A stretch of 64,000 nt of DNA from Microbacterium sp. (GTDB lineage: Bacteria; Actinomycetota; Actinomycetes; Actinomycetales; Microbacteriaceae): contig NZ_JAPLAI010000011.1 of assembly GCF_026393345.1 (NCBI RefSeq), forward strand, positions 1-64,000, in the 5' to 3' direction. A program made the position numbers and the translations under genes. The notes under the pieces are model-generated. The model made no database searches. It was not told the DNA's origin and saw nothing but the letters and a program-made list of their open reading frames with translations. Shown here piece by piece: positions 11,821 to 21,339 of the stretch (the first letter of the stretch is position 1; each line of letters starts with the position of its first letter).

Positions 11821-11872
11821 CTCCGCCGCATCCTGTGCTCCGCCGCATCCCGTTGAAAGAAGGTCACCGCCC

Positions 11873-12724
11873 GTGAAGATCCTGTCGATCCAGTCCGCCG
11901 TCGCCTACGGCCACGTGGGCAACTCCGCCGCCGTCTTCCCGCTGCAGCGGATGGGTGTCGAGGTGCTCCCCGTCTACACGGTGAACTTCTCCAACCACAC
12001 CGGCTACGGCGCGTGGCGCGGGCCACTGATCGCCCCGGACGACGTCCGCGACGTCATCACCGGCATCGAGGAGCGCGGCGTGTTCGGCGAGATCGACGTG
12101 ATCCTCAGTGGCTACCAAGGTGGCGAGGGTATCGGCGATGTGATCCTGGATGCGGTGGCCCGCGTTAAGGCCGCGAACCCGTCTGCCGTCTATGCGTGCG
12201 ACCCGGTGATGGGCAATGCGAAGTCCGGATGCTTCGTTGCCCCTGCGATCCCGGTGCTGCTGCGGGAGCGCGTGGTGCCGGCCGCCGACATCATCACCCC
12301 CAACCAGTTCGAGCTGGGCTTTCTCACCGACACCGAGCCCGCCGAGCTCGAGTCGACGCTCGCATCCGCCGACATCGCTCGCGCGATGGGCCCGCGCACC
12401 GTGCTGGTCACCAGTGTCGAGCGTCCCGACCGGCCCGAGGGCACGATCGAGATGATGGCCGTGAATGATGACGGCGCCTGGATCGTGCAGACCCCGCACA
12501 TCCCGATGAAGGCGAACGGCTCCGGCGACGTCACCGCCGCTCTCTTCAGCGCGCACTACCGCGAGACCGGGAGCGCGGCGGACGCGCTCGCCCGCACGAC
12601 CTCGAGCGTCTGGGATCTGCTCGATCTCACTCACTCGTCGGGCGAGCGGGAGCTGAAGCTGGTCGAAGCGCAGGAGTTCTACGCCCAGCCGCGGTTGCAG
12701 TTCGAGGTCACGCAGGTTCGCTGA
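11873..12724 (+). CDS. pdxY: Pyridoxal kinase (PdxY-like)
   Basis: [46 protein letters not shown]...CDPVMGN...TPNQFELG. Confidence 0.93.
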   Translation: MKILSIQSAVAYGHVGNSAAVFPLQRMGVEVLPVYTVNFSNHTGYGAWRGPLIAPDDVRDVITGIEERGVFGEIDVILSGYQGGEGIGDVILDAVARVKAANPSAVYACDPVMGNAKSGCFVAPAIPVLLRERVVPAADIITPNQFELGFLTDTEPAELESTLASADIARAMGPRTVLVTSVERPDRPEGTIEMMAVNDDGAWIVQTPHIPMKANGSGDVTAALFSAHYRETGSAADALARTTSSVWDLLDLTHSSGERELKLVEAQEFYAQPRLQFEVTQVR

Positions 12725-12767
12725 CCGCATCCGTCGCGGTTTCGCCCCGGCACACACCCCGCATCCG

Positions 12768-12840
12768 TGTCCCACTTTCTGCCGTTATGAGCACCCCAGA
12801 GCGGCAGAAAGTGGGACATATTCTGCAGAAAGTGGGACAT
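12768..12840. repeat. Intergenic three-arm palindromic element A
   Basis: TGTCCCACTTTCTGCCG (12768-12784), perfect reverse complement CGGCAGAAAGTGGGACA (12802-12818), third arm TCTGCAGAAAGTGGGACA (to 12839). Confidence 0.9.
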
Positions 12841-12890
12841 GGTGACGGATGCAGCACGAAGCTGCTGCGCCGCAGCGACGGCAGCGAGAA

Positions 12891-12927
12891 CAGCTACAGC
12901 TACAGCTACAGCTACAGCTACAGCTAC
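12891..12927. repeat. Hexanucleotide microsatellite (CAGCTA)6
   Basis: Six perfect CAGCTA copies 12891-12926, followed by degenerate CAGCCACAGCCACAG. Confidence 0.97.
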
Positions 12928-12959
12928 AACCTCAGCCACAGCCACAGCCTGAGCTAGGT

Positions 12960-13526
12960 CTAGGCGGGCCAGCCGTCGGCGACGGCCTGCCGGACCTCGC
13001 CGAGCAACTGCGGCAGCGCCTTCGTCTTGGCGATGATGGGGAAGAAGTTAGCGTCAGTCGCCCACCGCGGCACGATGTGCTGGTGCAGGTGCGCGGCGAC
13101 GCCGGCGCCGGCGACCTGGCCCTGGTTCATGCCGATGTTGAAGCCGTCACAGCGCGACACGGTGCGAAGCACCCGCATGGCGGTCTGCGTGAGCTCGGCG
13201 ATCTCCGCGGTCTCCTCCGGCGTCGCCTCGTCGTACAACCCGATGTGCCGATACGGGCACACAAGCAGATGACCCGAGTTGTACGGGAACAGGTTCAGCA
13301 GCACGTACGCGGTGCGCCCCCGGTGCACGATGAGACCGTCCTCGTCGGACTTGCCCGGCGCGGCGCAGAACGGGCACTGCTCCACGAGCGGCTCGGGACC
13401 CGCGGCGATGTACGCCATCCGGTGCGGCGTCCACAGCCGTTGGAACTCGTCCGGAACCCCCGGCAGCTCGGCGGCAGACACCAGCCCCGCGATCTGCTCG
13501 GGGCTCACGTCCGCCGACTCGCTCAT
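12960..13526 (-). CDS. HIT-family protein (AP4A phosphorylase/hydrolase-like)
   Basis: ...[29 protein letters not shown] motif HLHQHIV. Confidence 0.92.
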   Translation of the reverse strand: MSESADVSPEQIAGLVSAAELPGVPDEFQRLWTPHRMAYIAAGPEPLVEQCPFCAAPGKSDEDGLIVHRGRTAYVLLNLFPYNSGHLLVCPYRHIGLYDEATPEETAEIAELTQTAMRVLRTVSRCDGFNIGMNQGQVAGAGVAAHLHQHIVPRWATDANFFPIIAKTKALPQLLGEVRQAVADGWPA

Positions 13527-15529
13527 GCCAGGTCGTCCGCGGTGTTGACGAGGAGCTTCGCGGAAATCGCGCGATGGATGCGGTCGATCGCTTCGTCCAC
13601 CGGGATGCCGTTGGTCTGCGTACCGTCACGGAATCGGAACGAGACGGTCCCGGCGGAGCGGTCCTGCTCCCCCGCGATCAGCTGCACCGGCACCTTCTGC
13701 GTCGTGTGCGTGCGGATCTTCTTCTGCATCCGGTCGGCGGAGTGGTCGACCTCGGCACGGACGCCGTCCGCACGGAGCCGCGTGATGATGTCATCGAGGT
13801 AGTCGCCGAATTCCTCGGCGACCGGGATGCCGACGACCTGCACCGGCGACAGCCACACCGGGAACGCGCCGGCGTAGTGCTCTAGCAGGATGGCGAAGAA
13901 ACGCTCGATCGACCCGAACAGGGCGCGGTGGATCATGATCGGCCGGTGCTTCTCGCCATCCGGGCCGGTGAACTCGAGCTCGAACCGCTCGGGCAGGTTC
14001 ACATCGACCTGGACGGTCGACAACTGCCACACGCGCCCGAGGGCGTCACGGGTCTTCAGGTCGATCTTGGGGCCGTAGAACGCGGCCTCACCCGGCACCT
14101 CGGTGAGCTTCAGACCACTGGCGACCGCGACATTCCGCAGCGCGTTCGTGGAGTACTCCCAGAACTCGTCCGAACCGATCCACTTCGACTTCTCGTCGTC
14201 GCGCAGCGACAGTTCGAGCTCGAAGTCGTTCAGCCCGAAGTCGCGGAGCATCGAGATGACGAACTCCAGGACGCGGGTCGCCTCGGTCTCCAGCTGGTCC
14301 GGGGTGACGAACAGGTGCGAGTCGTCCTGCGTGAAGCCGCGGACGCGGGTGAGACCGTGCAACGCGCCGGAGAGCTCGTTGCGGTAGACCGTGCCGTTCT
14401 CCGCCAGCCGCATCGGCAGGTCGCGGTAGCTGCGCGCCCGCTCCTTATAGATGAGGATGTGCATCGGGCAGTTCATCGGCTTCAGGTAGTAGTCGTGACC
14501 GGCCTTGGTGATCTCACCGTCCGCGTCTCGCTCTTCGTCCATGACGATCGGGGGGAACATGCCCTCCCGGTAGGTCACCAGGTGGTTCGACTGCAGGAAC
14601 AGGTCTTCCTTGGCGATGTGCGGCGTGTACACGTAGGTGTACCCGTTCTCCACGTGGCGGCGACGGGCGTGCTGCTCCATCTCCATGCGGATGATGCCGC
14701 CCTTGGGGTGCCAGACGCTGAGGCCCGAGCCGATCTCATCCGGGAAGGAGAACAGGTCGAGCTCCTTGCCGAGCTTGCGGTGGTCTCGCTTCGCCGCTTC
14801 TTCCAGCCGCTGCTGGTAGGCACGCAGCTCATCCTTCGTCGGCCACGCGGTGCCGTAGATGCGCTGCAGCTGCGGGTACTTCTCGCTGCCGCGCCAGTAG
14901 GCGCCGGCGATGCGCTGGATGTCCCAGCCGTTGCCGATGAGGCGGGTGGTGGGCAGGTGCGGTCCGCGGCAGAGGTCCTTCCAGACCGTCTCGCCGTCCC
15001 GGTTGACGTTGTCGTAGATCGTCAGCTCGCCGGCGCCGACCTCGACGGACGCACCCTCGGCCGCTTCCTTGGTGCCGCCCTTCAGCCCGATGAGCTCGAG
15101 CTTGAACGGCTCGTCAGCGAGCTCGGCGCGTGCCTCGTCATCGGTGACGACGCGGCGGACGAAGCGCTGGTTCTCGCGAACGATGCGCTCCATCTCCTTC
15201 TTGATGGCCTTGACGTCTTCGGGGGTGAACGGGGTGTCGGTGCCGAAGTCGTAGTAGAAGCCGTCCGTGATGGGCGGGCCGATGCCGAGGTTCGTCTGCG
15301 GCTTGATGCGCTGCACCGCCTGCGCCATCACGTGCGCGGCGGAGTGACGGAGGATGCTGAGGCCGTCCGGGGAGTCGATCGTCACCGGTTGGACCGTGTC
15401 GGCATCCGTGACCGTGGTCGCGAGATCCTTCAGCTCACCGTTGACGCGCAGCGCGACGACGGAACGGTCGGGATAAAGGGCGAAGCCGTCGGTCGGATAG
15501 TCGACGTCGGCAGGGGTCACATCGGTCAC
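13523..15529 (-). CDS. thrS: Threonyl-tRNA synthetase
   Basis: TGS domain, [15 protein letters not shown]-like motif ([16 protein letters not shown]), [33 protein letters not shown] start at 15529. Confidence 0.97.
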   Translation of the reverse strand: MTDVTPADVDYPTDGFALYPDRSVVALRVNGELKDLATTVTDADTVQPVTIDSPDGLSILRHSAAHVMAQAVQRIKPQTNLGIGPPITDGFYYDFGTDTPFTPEDVKAIKKEMERIVRENQRFVRRVVTDDEARAELADEPFKLELIGLKGGTKEAAEGASVEVGAGELTIYDNVNRDGETVWKDLCRGPHLPTTRLIGNGWDIQRIAGAYWRGSEKYPQLQRIYGTAWPTKDELRAYQQRLEEAAKRDHRKLGKELDLFSFPDEIGSGLSVWHPKGGIIRMEMEQHARRRHVENGYTYVYTPHIAKEDLFLQSNHLVTYREGMFPPIVMDEERDADGEITKAGHDYYLKPMNCPMHILIYKERARSYRDLPMRLAENGTVYRNELSGALHGLTRVRGFTQDDSHLFVTPDQLETEATRVLEFVISMLRDFGLNDFELELSLRDDEKSKWIGSDEFWEYSTNALRNVAVASGLKLTEVPGEAAFYGPKIDLKTRDALGRVWQLSTVQVDVNLPERFELEFTGPDGEKHRPIMIHRALFGSIERFFAILLEHYAGAFPVWLSPVQVVGIPVAEEFGDYLDDIITRLRADGVRAEVDHSADRMQKKIRTHTTQKVPVQLIAGEQDRSAGTVSFRFRDGTQTNGIPVDEAIDRIHRAISAKLLVNTADDLA

Positions 15530-15599
15530 AGGAACTCTCCAGAGGGTGGCTGCCATCAAGGCTACCGTTCCGCGCACGTCGGATCCCGCCGTCCGGGCC

Positions 15600-16757
15600 A
15601 TGATGGTCTCTGTGAAGCTGGCCCTGATCGGTGGCGTGCTGCTGCTGGTCGGCGCCGCGGCGATGGCGTTCGGCATCCTTCCCCCCGCGGACGCGCTGAC
15701 CATCGGCGAGCGGGTGTGGCCGATCCTGTTGTTCGTCGTGGCGATCACGATCGTGGCGGAGCTTGCGGCGGCGGCCGGTGTCTTCGACCTGGCCGGCGCA
15801 CTGCTGGCGCGTCTGGCGCGCGGGCGCACGGTCGTCCTGTGGATGCTGGTGGTCGCTCTCGGCGTGATCGCGACGGCGTTCCTCTCGCTCGATACCACCG
15901 CCGTGCTCCTCACCCCGGTCGTGATCGCTGTCGCCCGCGCGAACAAACTGCCGCCGATGGTGTTCGCCTTCACCACCGTGTGGCTGGCGAACACCGCATC
16001 CCTGCTCCTGCCGGTCTCGAACCTCACGAACCTGCTGGCGATGCACCGCCTCGACCTTTCGCCCGGGGGCTTTCTCGCGCTCCTGGGCCCGTCCGCGGTG
16101 ATCGCGATCGCGGTCACCGTGCTCCTGCTGTGGATCTCTCACCGCCGTGACCTCCGGGGACGGTATGTCCCCGTGCCGATCCCGCGCGCCGCGGACGCGC
16201 CACTCCTCGTCGCCACCGCTGTGATCGTTGTGGGGATGCTGCCGTTCCTGGTGTCGGGGCTCGAGCCGTGGATGCCGGCCGTGGTCGCGGCCGTGATGCT
16301 CCTCCTCCTGTTCGCGTGGCGGCACCCTCGGGCGCTGGGGCTCCGCCTGGTGCCGTGGAGCGTGCTCGTCTTCGCCGTCGGCCTCTTCCTCGCGGTCGGC
16401 GCCCTGGAGGCGACGGGAGCGTTGGATGCGGTCTCCGCCCTCGTCGGCGACGGGCCTGCCGGTCTCTGGCAGGCGGCGGGTCTCGGGCTCGTCGGCTCGA
16501 ACGCCATCAACAACCTGCCGGCCTACCTCGCGCTGGAGCCGTCCGCATCCTCCCCCGCGCTCCTGGGCGCGCTGCTGATCGGTGTCAATGCGGGGCCCGT
16601 CATCGCTCCGTGGGGGTCGCTGGCGACGCTGCTGTGGCACGAGCGACTGCGCGCCGCGGGCGTGGACGTGTCGTGGCGACGGTTCGTGCTGTGGGGGCTG
16701 CTCCTCGGCCCGCTGTCCGTGGCGCTGTCCGTGCTGCCACTGCTGTGGCGCCTCTGA
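15600..16757 (+). CDS. ArsB/SLC13-type anion permease
   Basis: Multi-[55 protein letters not shown]. Confidence 0.82.
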   Translation: MMVSVKLALIGGVLLLVGAAAMAFGILPPADALTIGERVWPILLFVVAITIVAELAAAAGVFDLAGALLARLARGRTVVLWMLVVALGVIATAFLSLDTTAVLLTPVVIAVARANKLPPMVFAFTTVWLANTASLLLPVSNLTNLLAMHRLDLSPGGFLALLGPSAVIAIAVTVLLLWISHRRDLRGRYVPVPIPRAADAPLLVATAVIVVGMLPFLVSGLEPWMPAVVAAVMLLLLFAWRHPRALGLRLVPWSVLVFAVGLFLAVGALEATGALDAVSALVGDGPAGLWQAAGLGLVGSNAINNLPAYLALEPSASSPALLGALLIGVNAGPVIAPWGSLATLLWHERLRAAGVDVSWRRFVLWGLLLGPLSVALSVLPLLWRL

Positions 16758-16763
16758 GGCCGC

Positions 16764-17270
16764 TCAGCGCAGTTCCAGCACCAGCCACAACACGAGGGTG
16801 GCGATCGGTGCCAGGAAGTCAAGGAAGAGGATCGGGCCGGCGTTGTTGATAGAGAAGTTGTGCTTCTTCACAATCTCGCGGATGTGGCCGACACCGGCGA
16901 GGACGAGGAAGACGAGCGCCGCGAGGATGGGGCCGAGCCAGGTGACCGGCGGGAACGCGGCCGCCATCACGATCGCGGCGATCCCGATGCCCAGATTGGC
17001 GGCACCGACTTCGAACTGGAACGGGCTCCCGGGTGCCCAGCCGATGGAGCGGGCGATAGCCGGCCCGAAGAAGAGGTGCGCGACGCCGCTGCCGAGGGCG
17101 GACGACCCCACCAGGAACAGCACCGCGTTCATGGTGGTCCACATGAGGAAGTCGGACGCCCCGCCCGCGATGAGCACCACCACCTCGGCGATGACGAAGA
17201 GGACGACCCCGCCGAATGGCAGCAGCCCCAGAAGAACCGATGGTTTCGTGGACGTGGTCGACGTGGACAT
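16764..17270 (-). CDS. Four-TM hypothetical membrane protein (DUF6790-like)
   Basis: MSTSTTSTKPSVLLGLLPFGGVVLF...IGWAPGSPFQFEVGAANLGIGI. Confidence 0.7.
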   Translation of the reverse strand: MSTSTTSTKPSVLLGLLPFGGVVLFVIAEVVVLIAGGASDFLMWTTMNAVLFLVGSSALGSGVAHLFFGPAIARSIGWAPGSPFQFEVGAANLGIGIAAIVMAAAFPPVTWLGPILAALVFLVLAGVGHIREIVKKHNFSINNAGPILFLDFLAPIATLVLWLVLELR

Positions 17271-17323
17271 GCGGCTCCCCCCGGATGGTGAGGGTGACAC
17301 TAGCGAACAGCGAACCGATGCCG

Positions 17324-17986
17324 CTAGAGGCGCTTCAGGGCTTCGCGGCGCGAGAGCGGACTCAGCTGATGCGTCACGACATAACCGCGCACCCAGTCCG
17401 GATCGACCCGGCCGCACTCTCGGAGCGCCCAGCCGATGGCCTTCCGCACGAAGAACTCGGGGTCGTCGCGGTTCGGTTCAATGGCCTCGGCCAGAAGGTC
17501 CCGGTCGACGCGAATGCGGCGGCCGAGCTGGGACAGGATCGCGAGGCGCCGCATCCAGACGTCCTCGTCCGTGCTCCACGCCCGCACGAGATCCGCAGTC
17601 CGGGCCGGGAACCGGTCATGCAGCTCGGCCATCCGATGCGCGAGCTCGTCGGTGACGTCCCACCACCGCCCGGTACGCACCATGTGCTCGATATCGGCCA
17701 CGAGATCCCAGCCGGGTTCGACCCGCCCGAGGAGCGCCATCGCCGCGTACCACTCCTCGCGATGGGTGGCCTCATCCCAGAGGATGCGGGACGCCGCCCG
17801 CCGCATCGCATCGTCCGCATTCGCGGCGGCGTTGATCGCGATCCGGCGCGACTCGGGCACCGCGACACCGAAGAACGGCAGCACCGACTTCATGTACGCC
17901 TGTTGTCCGGGGGCGCGCGCGGGGTCACCGGCAGCTCGCAGGGCCGCACGGATCCGCGCGACCAGCGTGTCGGTGGCGGTGCTCAC
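17324..17986 (-). CDS. DNA alkylation repair protein (AlkD-like HEAT repeats)
   Basis: MKSVLPFFGVAVPESRRIA...WWDVTDELAHRM...WMRRLAILSQL...RKAIGWALRECGRVDPDWV. Confidence 0.88.
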   Translation of the reverse strand: MSTATDTLVARIRAALRAAGDPARAPGQQAYMKSVLPFFGVAVPESRRIAINAAANADDAMRRAASRILWDEATHREEWYAAMALLGRVEPGWDLVADIEHMVRTGRWWDVTDELAHRMAELHDRFPARTADLVRAWSTDEDVWMRRLAILSQLGRRIRVDRDLLAEAIEPNRDDPEFFVRKAIGWALRECGRVDPDWVRGYVVTHQLSPLSRREALKRL

Positions 17987-18058
17987 CCGCCCAGCGTAGG
18001 ACCGCGGTCGCCACGGCTGTCAGTGGCCTGAAGCTCGTCGGAGAAGGAGCACTGCCCC

Positions 18059-18739
18059 TCAGCGCTCACGCGCTCCGAGGGCCTCTTCGAGGTGCTCCAG
18101 GAGGTCGGCGATATCCGCGTACACGGCGACAGCACCCGCGTCCCGGAGCTCGTGCTCACCGCGTCCGCCGGTGAGCACCGCGACGGTGTCGACGCCGGCT
18201 CGGCGGGCGGCCTCGACGTCCCAGCGGGTGTCGCCCACCATGAGCGCTTCCCCCGCCTCGACCCCGGCCTTCGACAGGGCGACGGCGATCAGATCGGGTT
18301 CGGGCTTCGCGGTGTCGACATCACTCGAACTCGTGGCGTCGTCGATCAGGTCATCGGCATCGAGCACCCGGAGCAGGATGTCGAGTTCCTCCTGCGGTGC
18401 CGAACTCGCGAGCACCACCGCCACGCCGCGTTCGCGAAGCGCCGTGAAGAGTTCATGCACGTCCGCGAATCGGCGGAGCCGGTCCGCGGAGGCGGTGTAG
18501 TACTCCCCGTGCAGGTCCTTCGCCCGGGCGACAGCGTCACTGTCGGCGCGCTCGCCGAAGAGTCGCTCGAGCAATTTCGCGGAGTCCAGGCCGATGCCCT
18601 CGTGCACCCGCGCCGCCTGCGCAGTCTCTCCGGCCTCAGCGATTCCCCGCATCCAGGCGTCGACGTGGAGGTAGTTCGAGTCGACCAGCGTGCCGTCGAT
18701 GTCGAACAGAACCGCTTTCACTCGGGATGTCTCACTCAT
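18059..18739 (-). CDS. HAD-family hydrolase
   Basis: VKAVLFDIDGTLVDSNYLHVDAW...VVLASSAPQEEL...MVGDTRWDVEAARRAGV. Confidence 0.9.
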   Translation of the reverse strand: MSETSRVKAVLFDIDGTLVDSNYLHVDAWMRGIAEAGETAQAARVHEGIGLDSAKLLERLFGERADSDAVARAKDLHGEYYTASADRLRRFADVHELFTALRERGVAVVLASSAPQEELDILLRVLDADDLIDDATSSSDVDTAKPEPDLIAVALSKAGVEAGEALMVGDTRWDVEAARRAGVDTVAVLTGGRGEHELRDAGAVAVYADIADLLEHLEEALGARER

Positions 18740-18832
18740 GTCCGCCACGCTAGCCGTGGCGAGCATCCGGCCGCCGGGGGTTGCGGCCTGCGGCGGGAAT
18801 GACATTTCTGCCCGGTGCGGCGGGGGCTGGTC

Positions 18833-19309
18833 CTAGGTCGTCCGGAGATACTGCCGCAGCTGCGCGACCACGAAAGCGTGATCGTCCGCCTGCGGCAAAC
18901 CCGACACTCCGACGGTCCCCACGACCCCCACGCTCGCGATCGTGATGGGGAACACCCCGCCGTGTGCGGCGTACTCGCGCGGGTCGAGCCGGGCTGCCGT
19001 GTCGAAGTCCTTGCCGGTCGCTCGGAACGACAGACCGACCCCGAACGAGGAGCGAGCGTAGCGGCGAGCGACGCGCGTCTTGCGATCGAGCCAGCCGTCG
19101 TTGTCGGCGCTCGACCCCGGCAGCGCGGTGTGGAACACCCGCGCCTCCCCCAGAGTCACGCCGATGACGATCGGCAGCTCCTCCCCCTGTGCCGCTCGGC
19201 GCATCTGCGTGCCGAGCAGCCACGCGTCCTCGAGCCCGAACCTCTCGAACACGATGTCGCGCTCCTCGGCGGTCACGCGGGCGAGAGTCTGTGCGGCGTC
19301 GTCGGTCAT
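18833..19309 (-). CDS. UPF0303/HbpS-like heme-binding family protein
   Basis: LPIVIGVTLGEARVFHTALPGSSADNDGWLDRKTRVARRYARSSFGVG...AAHGGVFPI. Confidence 0.8.
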   Translation of the reverse strand: MTDDAAQTLARVTAEERDIVFERFGLEDAWLLGTQMRRAAQGEELPIVIGVTLGEARVFHTALPGSSADNDGWLDRKTRVARRYARSSFGVGLSFRATGKDFDTAARLDPREYAAHGGVFPITIASVGVVGTVGVSGLPQADDHAFVVAQLRQYLRTT

Positions 19310-19441
19310 GCGACGAGGGTAGCCCGCGTCTGCGCCGGGTGCGTCGGATGAGGTGGACGCTCCACGTGGCACGAACGGCTGCTCGACCGGCGGGATCCCG
19401 CGCGAAGCGCGACGCGAGGACTCACCGCCTGGAGAAACAGA

Positions 19442-19465
19442 AAACCCCCGGTAAACCGGGGGTTT
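19442..19465 (-). terminator. Hairpin downstream of tRNA-Val(GAC)
   Basis: AAACCCCCGGTAAACCGGGGGTTT. Confidence 0.75.
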
Positions 19466-19469
19466 CAGG

Positions 19470-19544
19470 TGGTGCGCGATACTGGGATCGAACCAGTGAC
19501 CTCTTCCGTGTCAGGGAAGCGCGCTACCGCTGCGCCAATCGCGC
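19470..19544 (-). tRNA. tRNA-Val (anticodon GAC), CCA encoded
   Basis: GCGCGATTGGCGCAGCGGTAGCGCGCTTCCCTGACACGGAAGAGGTCACTGGTTCGATCCCAGTATCGCGCACCA folds as cloverleaf. Confidence 0.95.
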
Positions 19545-19568
19545 CTAAAAGGCTTTTCAGTTGTTGAG

Positions 19569-19642
19569 TGGAGGTGGCGACGGGATTCGAACCCGTGTAA
19601 ACGGCTTTGCAGGCCGGTGCCTAGCCGCTCGGCCACGCCACC
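19569..19642 (-). tRNA. tRNA-Cys (anticodon GCA), CCA encoded
   Basis: GGTGGCGTGGCCGAGCGGCTAGGCACCGGCCTGCAAAGCCGTTTACACGGGTTCGAATCCCGTCGCCACCTCCA. Confidence 0.95.
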
Positions 19643-19690
19643 GTGTGTGGTTCGACCCACGTGTCGTGTTCCCTAAGAAACTCGCACTCG

Positions 19691-19763
19691 AGCGGATGAC
19701 GAGACTCGAACTCGCGACCCCAACCTTGGCAAGGTTGTGCGCTACCAACTGCGCTACATCCGC
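19691..19763 (-). tRNA. tRNA-Gly (anticodon GCC)
   Basis: GCGGATGTAGCGCAGTTGGTAGCGCACAACCTTGCCAAGGTTGGGGTCGCGAGTTCGAGTCTCGTCATCCGCT. Confidence 0.95.
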
Positions 19764-19924
19764 ATGTCTTCCCGATCGCTCGGGGCAACAGATAAGACTT
19801 TAGCTGAGATTTGGGAACGCGCAAAACCGACGGCGCCCGCGCGTGTCCGCGCCCTCAGGGGCCGTTCGTGTTCGGATGCTGCCGCCTCATCCGGTATGCT
19901 CGTTTCTCGGCCCTGGTGGTCATT

Positions 19925-20000
19925 GGGCGATTGGCGCAGTTGGTAGCGCGCTTCCTTCACACGGAAGAGGTCGTCGGTTCGAGTCCGGCATCGCCCACCA
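19925..20000 (+). tRNA. tRNA-Val (anticodon CAC), CCA encoded
   Basis: GGGCGATTGGCGCAGTTGGTAGCGCGCTTCCTTCACACGGAAGAGGTCGTCGGTTCGAGTCCGGCATCGCCCACCA. Confidence 0.95.
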
Positions 20001-20002
20001 TG

Positions 20003-20028
20003 AAACCCCCGAGATTCTCGGGGGTTTT
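20003..20028 (+). terminator. Rho-independent-like terminator of tRNA-Val(CAC)
   Basis: AAACCCCCGAGATTCTCGGGGGTTTT. Confidence 0.8.
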
Positions 20029-20058
20029 CGACTCTTGGCCGCTTCGCAAGACGGCATC

Positions 20059-20661
20059 TCACGCCGGGTAGGACGCGATCCGCTCTACCGTGAACACCAG
20101 CGGATGCTGCGACACATCGCGTGCGCCGCCCGGCAGCTCGAAGACATCGAGCATGAGCTGCACCGGGTAGTCGATGCGCTGGGCCACGGTCTTCACCCAC
20201 CTGCCGTCGATGAAGAAGCGGAGCCGCTCCGCCGACCACTTGACTGCATAGTCGTGCATCGTGGTCAGGTCGCCCGTCACCCGGATCTTCTCGAAGTCAG
20301 TGTGCAGCCGTGGGTCGTGGTGCGCCTTCACACCGACGCCGACCCATCCGCCGCTGTCGTCGATGTCGGCCCCGAATATCTCCGCGACGCAGATCTCGCC
20401 GGACTCCCCCGGATGCTCCTCGAAGCCGATCGGCCAGAGCGCGACCATGGCCGCAGGACGACGGATGGCGGCGATACGTGCCGTGAGCACGCCGTGCGGG
20501 AGGAGCCAGCCCCGCCGCGTGGGTTGCTCTTCCCGCACGCGCAGGCCCTCCCGGAACCGATGCTGACCGATCGGTGAACCCACGGGACCGCTGAACTGCC
20601 CTGTCTGCAGGTGCGAGACCCGGACGCCGGGATCCCACCGGTGCAGGGTGACATCGACCAT
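20059..20661 (-). CDS. Glycoside hydrolase family 16/LamG-like beta-sandwich protein
   Basis: ...TMHDYAVKWSAERLRFFIDGRWVKTVAQRIDYPVQLMLDVFELP; GH16-like fold signature. Confidence 0.65.
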   Translation of the reverse strand: MVDVTLHRWDPGVRVSHLQTGQFSGPVGSPIGQHRFREGLRVREEQPTRRGWLLPHGVLTARIAAIRRPAAMVALWPIGFEEHPGESGEICVAEIFGADIDDSGGWVGVGVKAHHDPRLHTDFEKIRVTGDLTTMHDYAVKWSAERLRFFIDGRWVKTVAQRIDYPVQLMLDVFELPGGARDVSQHPLVFTVERIASYPA

Positions 20662-20700
20662 GGGTCGAAACTCTCACGCACCCCCGACACCGGGCCGGCG

Positions 20701-21252
20701 TCAGCGGCGCGGCTCCCCCGCCAGCCCGGCGAGCATGACATCCAGCAGCAGCGCACGGTCCGCGGGGCTCCCGAGCCTCACGGCGTGCTCCACGCCGCAC
20801 ACCAGATGGTGCACCTGGAGCACCGTGATGTCGGAGCGGATGACGCCTTCGCGCTGTGCGCGGGCGAGCGTGCCGGCGAATGCGGCGAAGATCTCCGCGC
20901 TCAGGGCCCGGTTCTCCTCGTTGCCCTGGGTCGCGGCGGTCAGAACGGTCTGCAGGCCACCGTTCTCGAGCTGCAGGGCGAGCGCCTCCGACAGGAAGGT
21001 GCGGATCGCCGACGCGGCGTCGGGATCCTCGCCCGCGCGCTCGGCGACCTCTCGGAGACGTCGCAGCGTGTCCAGGCTCAGCGCGCCCACCAGCGCCTCC
21101 ACGGTCGGGAAGTGACGGTAGACGGTGCCGACCCCCACTCCGGCCTCGCGAGCAACCTCGTTCAGCCGCAGCGACCGGACGTCGCAACCGCTGGCGGCCG
21201 CGAGGATCCGCTCACGGCTTCGGACCGCATCCGCACGAGCAGCAGGAGTCAT
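20701..21252 (-). CDS. TetR-family transcriptional regulator
   Basis: RSRERILAAASGCDVRSLRLNEVAREAGVGVGTVYRHFPTVEALVGAL. Confidence 0.93.
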   Translation of the reverse strand: MTPAARADAVRSRERILAAASGCDVRSLRLNEVAREAGVGVGTVYRHFPTVEALVGALSLDTLRRLREVAERAGEDPDAASAIRTFLSEALALQLENGGLQTVLTAATQGNEENRALSAEIFAAFAGTLARAQREGVIRSDITVLQVHHLVCGVEHAVRLGSPADRALLLDVMLAGLAGEPRR

Positions 21253-21270
21253 GCGAGCATCCTACGCCTA

Positions 21271-21323
21271 AACGGATGTGGTATCCGCTTGGGGTGTACG
21301 TTAAACGGATAGCTCATCCACTT
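21271..21323. promoter_or_regulatory. Pair of candidate TetR operators in the divergent TetR/SDR intergenic region
   Basis: AACGGATGTGGTATCCGCTT (21271-21290) and AACGGATAGCTCATCCACTT (21304-21323), both containing a CGGAT-N5-ATCC inverted motif. Confidence 0.65.
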
Positions 21324-21339
21324 CACCTTTGGAGGACCC

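Noticed and set aside
12768-12957. Possible CRISPR array
   Set aside because: Three arms in mixed orientation and a hexamer microsatellite; no regular direct repeat/unique spacer pattern and no cas genes.
12849-13802. 317-aa + strand ORF starting in the microsatellite
   Set aside because: Runs antisense through HIT and thrS; the repeat only produces QLQLQ-type low complexity.
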